Assembly (NCBI GenBank): GCA_902588335.1
Contig: CACIOV010000038.1
Coordinates: forward strand, 1-6,164
Reading direction: 5' to 3'
Source of the DNA: an uncultured Pelagibacteraceae bacterium
GTDB lineage: Bacteria; Pseudomonadota; Alphaproteobacteria; Pelagibacterales; Pelagibacteraceae
Length of the DNA stretch: 6,164 bases
Shown: piece after piece, positions 5,332 through 6,164 of the stretch
Numbering within the stretch: the first letter of the stretch is position 1
Layout of the letters: each line of letters starts with the position of its first letter
The notes under the pieces: model-generated
Told to the model about the DNA's origin: nothing
Database searches by the model: none
The model's input: the letters and a program-made list of their open reading frames with translations, nothing else
Translations under genes and position numbers: made by a program

Positions 5332-6164
5332 ATGAATCTTTATAAAAAAAATTTAAAAAAACTAGCTAAATCACACGCATACTACCCAAGCCTCGAGCAT
5401 GATGCCTGTGGAGTTGGTCTTGTGGTCTCAACAGAGGGAAAAAAGTCAAGAAAAATAGTTGAATTTGGAATTCAAGCTTTAAAAGCTGTTTGGCATCGTG
5501 GTGCCGTGGATGCTGACGGCAAAACCGGTGATGGAGCAGGAATTCATATTGAGATTCCAACAGATTTTTTTAAAGAGAGAATTGAGAACTACGGTCGTAA
5601 ACATAATGAAGGAATCATTTGCGTTGGAATGATTTTTTTACCTCGTAATGATTATAGCACGCAAGAAAAATGCAAAACATTAATTGAAACAGAACTTTTA
5701 AACAAAAATTATTATATTTATAGATGGAGACAAGTTCCAATTAATACTAGTGTACTTGGAGTTAAGGCTGAAAATAATAGACCCGAAATTACCCAGGTAA
5801 TATTTAAGTCAAATAATAAGAATTTAAATGAAGATGAACTTGAAAAGGATTTATTTGTTGTTAGAAAAAAAATAGAAAAACAAGCTAATAAATTAAGACT
5901 GCAAAATTTTTATATTTGTTCAATTAGTTGTCGTTCCATTATTTATAAGGGAATGTTTTTGGCTGAAGCATTATCCGATTTTTATCCCGATTTAATGGAT
6001 AAGCGATTTATTTCCAGATTTGCAATTTTTCATCAAAGATATTCAACTAATACTTTTCCAAGTTGGGATTTAGCTCAACCATTTAGAACATTAGCTCATA
6101 ATGGTGAAATTAACACTTTAAAAGGAAATATTAATTGGATGAAAATTCACGAACAAGATTTAAG
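5332..6164 (+). CDS. gltB: Glutamate synthase (NADPH) large subunit GltB, N-terminal part (3' end outside window)
   Basis: This is the alpha subunit of glutamate synthase. The visible 277 codons form the N-terminal class II glutamine amidotransferase domain, which hydrolyses glutamine and channels ammonia to the synthase site. Full-length proteins are about 1,500 residues, so roughly four-fifths lie beyond the window. The catalytic cysteine is Cys26 in LEHDACGVGL. As in the family, a propeptide (here 25 residues, shorter than the 36 of Azospirillum or 42 of E. coli) should be cleaved to expose it. Further signatures are KAVWHRGAVDADGKTGDGAG (51-70), YRWRQVP (130-136), FHQRYSTNTFPSW (233-245) and the oxyanion-hole HNGEIN (256-261). 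The ATG at 5332 is 2 nt after the gltD stop, lacks a Shine-Dalgarno sequence and is the only ATG ahead of Cys26. Translational coupling to gltD is likely. The frame is open to the last base. Confidence 0.96.
   Translation, partial: MNLYKKNLKKLAKSHAYYPSLEHDACGVGLVVSTEGKKSRKIVEFGIQALKAVWHRGAVDADGKTGDGAGIHIEIPTDFFKERIENYGRKHNEGIICVGMIFLPRNDYSTQEKCKTLIETELLNKNYYIYRWRQVPINTSVLGVKAENNRPEITQVIFKSNNKNLNEDELEKDLFVVRKKIEKQANKLRLQNFYICSISCRSIIYKGMFLAEALSDFYPDLMDKRFISRFAIFHQRYSTNTFPSWDLAQPFRTLAHNGEINTLKGNINWMKIHEQDL

Noticed and set aside
5366..5560. Reverse-strand open frame of 64 codons inside gltB
   Set aside because: It is antisense to the GltB active-site region (Cys26 and the WHRGAVDADGK stretch) and has a biased, low-meaning composition.

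Overview
The window is AT-rich (roughly two-thirds A+T by eye), densely packed bacterial DNA with strong use of AGA, AAA, ATA and TTA codons. GltD and the start of GltB look clearly alphaproteobacterial: as far as I remember the Azospirillum brasilense glutamate synthase subunits, the match runs almost motif for motif, including the GltD N-terminal 'MLxFV' start. Alphaproteobacterial protein type, low GC and very short intergenic gaps together suggest a streamlined marine alphaproteobacterium, most likely Pelagibacterales (SAR11) or a similar low-GC lineage. No rRNA or other marker is present, so this assignment is inference.

Layout. (1) Bases 1-2989, plus strand, look like one transcription unit: the C-terminal 390 codons of aceE (homodimeric-type pyruvate dehydrogenase E1), then 2 nt, then a 303-residue E2 dihydrolipoyl acetyltransferase, then 8 nt, then a DMT/EamA-family permease. 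(2) Bases 2980-3765, minus strand, hold uppP (undecaprenyl-diphosphatase), whose 3' end overlaps the permease gene by 10 bp. (3) Bases 3766-3889 are a divergent promoter region, with a good TATAAT box facing uppP and a weaker candidate facing gltD. (4) Bases 3890-6164, plus strand, hold gltD (complete) and, after 2 nt, the first 277 codons of gltB, cut by the window edge.

The E1 and E2 genes serve pyruvate to acetyl-CoA conversion. The gltD-gltB pair encodes NADPH-dependent glutamate synthase, which with glutamine synthetase assimilates ammonium. UppP recycles the cell-wall lipid carrier. These are housekeeping functions, and I see no mobile element, CRISPR array, RNA gene or toxin/defence system.

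The most interesting point is the E2. It starts directly with the peripheral subunit-binding domain and has no lipoyl domain, yet its subunit-binding and catalytic domains look intact. A working complex would need its lipoyl arm from another protein, for example a lipoyl-E3 fusion encoded outside the window. Second-tier observations are a tandem and inverted repeat over the uppP start, a small hairpin in the divergent promoter, and the lack of clear Shine-Dalgarno sequences at every start.
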